Positions 34,088 to 34,629 of a DNA stretch of 34,629 nucleotides are shown here, in pieces; within the stretch, counting starts at the first letter, position 1, and each line of letters starts with the position of its first letter. The notes under the pieces are model-generated. The model ran no database searches and was not told where the DNA came from. It saw nothing but the letters and a program-made list of their open reading frames with translations. This DNA is from Didymodactylos carnosus (Eukaryota > Rotifera > Eurotatoria > Philodinida > Philodinidae). The stretch is from NCBI GenBank assembly GCA_905250885.1, contig CAJNOQ010001202.1, positions 1-34,629 of the forward strand, written 5' to 3'. Both the position numbers and the translations under genes were made by a program.

Positions 34088-34203
34088 TCGTGCGCAAAAA
34101 TTCATGTGTACCACTCTAATGGGTAAGATATCTGTGCGCAATATTCTTCGTGCGTAAAATTCCCATGCACAATGTTCCGTGCGTAACATTGTTCGTGTGC
34201 GCC
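34088..34203. repeat. Irregular GTGCG-word repeat patch
   Basis: Variants of TTCGTGCGTAAAATTC occur about six times within some 115 bases (CGTGCGCAAAAATTC, TGTGCGCAATATTC, CGTGCGTAAAATTC, CATGCACAATGTTC, CGTGCGTAACATTG, CGTGTGCGC). Spacing is about 18-24 bases, so it behaves like a decayed minisatellite. Confidence 0.6.
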
Positions 34204-34232
34204 GATCCGAAACCAGTGATGAATGCATTTAA

Positions 34233-34629
34233 AGGGTGGCCCAGAAGTCCTGACCCGATTTGAATAACAAATTTTTCTATAGTGAAACAAGTGGTTGTAA
34301 ATTTGTCTCTATGAAGAAACGATGCAGTAAAAAACGCTCTACAAGATGACTATTGATCGCCCCTGTTAGCTCATCTAGTAAAAATGTTATAGGCTTAGAA
34401 ATGTGCTTCACAAAAAAGAAAAATCAACCGTAAACCTGGTCCATATGGTGGTGCTTTCAGTAAAAGTCCCATAACTTCATCAAAACAAAATGTTTTTCGA
34501 TTGGGTTTGTTTTGCTTTGATCAGAAATGATTGCTCTTCTCTACCTAGTTGCAACATCAAAACTTCGATCACGTTTTCCGTTTCTTGCTGGGTACACTGT
34601 TGGAAACGGGGTTGTCGATTTTTGACATA
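34233..34629. mobile_element. Possible left end of a mariner/Tc1-like element, running off the window
   Basis: The sequence from AGGGTGGCCCAGAAGTCC resembles the AGGGTGGCCCAAAAGT-type terminal repeats seen in some mariner-family transposons. The roughly 80 bases after it have the AT-rich look of a long terminal repeat. The other end would be beyond the window and no transposase frame is visible in the remaining 400 bases, so this is a weak call from memory of terminal motifs. Confidence 0.3.

Noticed and set aside
1..34629. CRISPR arrays, operons with Shine-Dalgarno sites, phage or toxin-antitoxin cassettes
   Set aside because: Genes carry spliceosomal introns and mitochondrial or nuclear functions, so the DNA is eukaryotic; no regularly spaced repeat-spacer units were seen.

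Overview
The window looks like nuclear DNA of a small, AT-rich invertebrate. It holds six intact or nearly intact metazoan genes, split by many very short GT-AG introns (mostly 49-70 nt), with few-hundred-base spacers full of small inverted-repeat transposons. Tiny introns, dense decayed MITE-like elements and a T-rich AG just before each start codon (compatible with spliced-leader trans-splicing) fit a bdelloid rotifer best. That assignment is inference (about 0.6); another spiralian cannot be excluded by eye.

Layout. 1-5446: no gene; a large fold-back element at the left edge, an inverted-repeat element near 3.3-3.6 kb, otherwise AT-rich spacer. 5447-15001: three genes on the minus strand, transcribed XPO4 (10 exons, 1193 aa, exportin-4), then PCMT1 (2 exons, protein-L-isoaspartate O-methyltransferase), then SUCLG1 (3 exons, mitochondrial succinyl-CoA ligase alpha subunit). 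15002-18718: a 3.7 kb divergent intergenic region built from repeats: a 125-bp hairpin MITE, an archipelago of ACACTT/AAGTGT quasi-palindromes, and a 59-base G run facing a 26-base C run. 18719-31005: three genes on the plus strand: an unrecognised 755-aa low-complexity protein with two PPxY motifs (6 exons), then two tandem ABHD12-type serine lipases (12 and 10 exons; 385 and 382 aa). 31006-34629: no gene; a Harbinger-like 804-bp element with a Myb/SANT-like relic, a diverged direct repeat, a GTGCG-rich patch and a possible mariner end.

I rebuilt all gene models by hand. The summed exon lengths are multiples of three in every gene, and intron phases agree between the two lipase paralogues. 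The genes do not form a single pathway: mitochondrial TCA cycle, protein repair, nuclear export and lysophospholipid hydrolysis are unrelated housekeeping roles. The main points of interest are: (i) the paralogue pair, which differs by two exact intron presence/absence events and has one intron whose acceptor AG reads AT; (ii) AG immediately or shortly upstream of all six ATGs; (iii) nested inverted-repeat elements that account for several of the unusually long introns; (iv) several separate islands, each made from its own short palindromic word. I found no convincing wholly new system such as a defence or toxin cassette.
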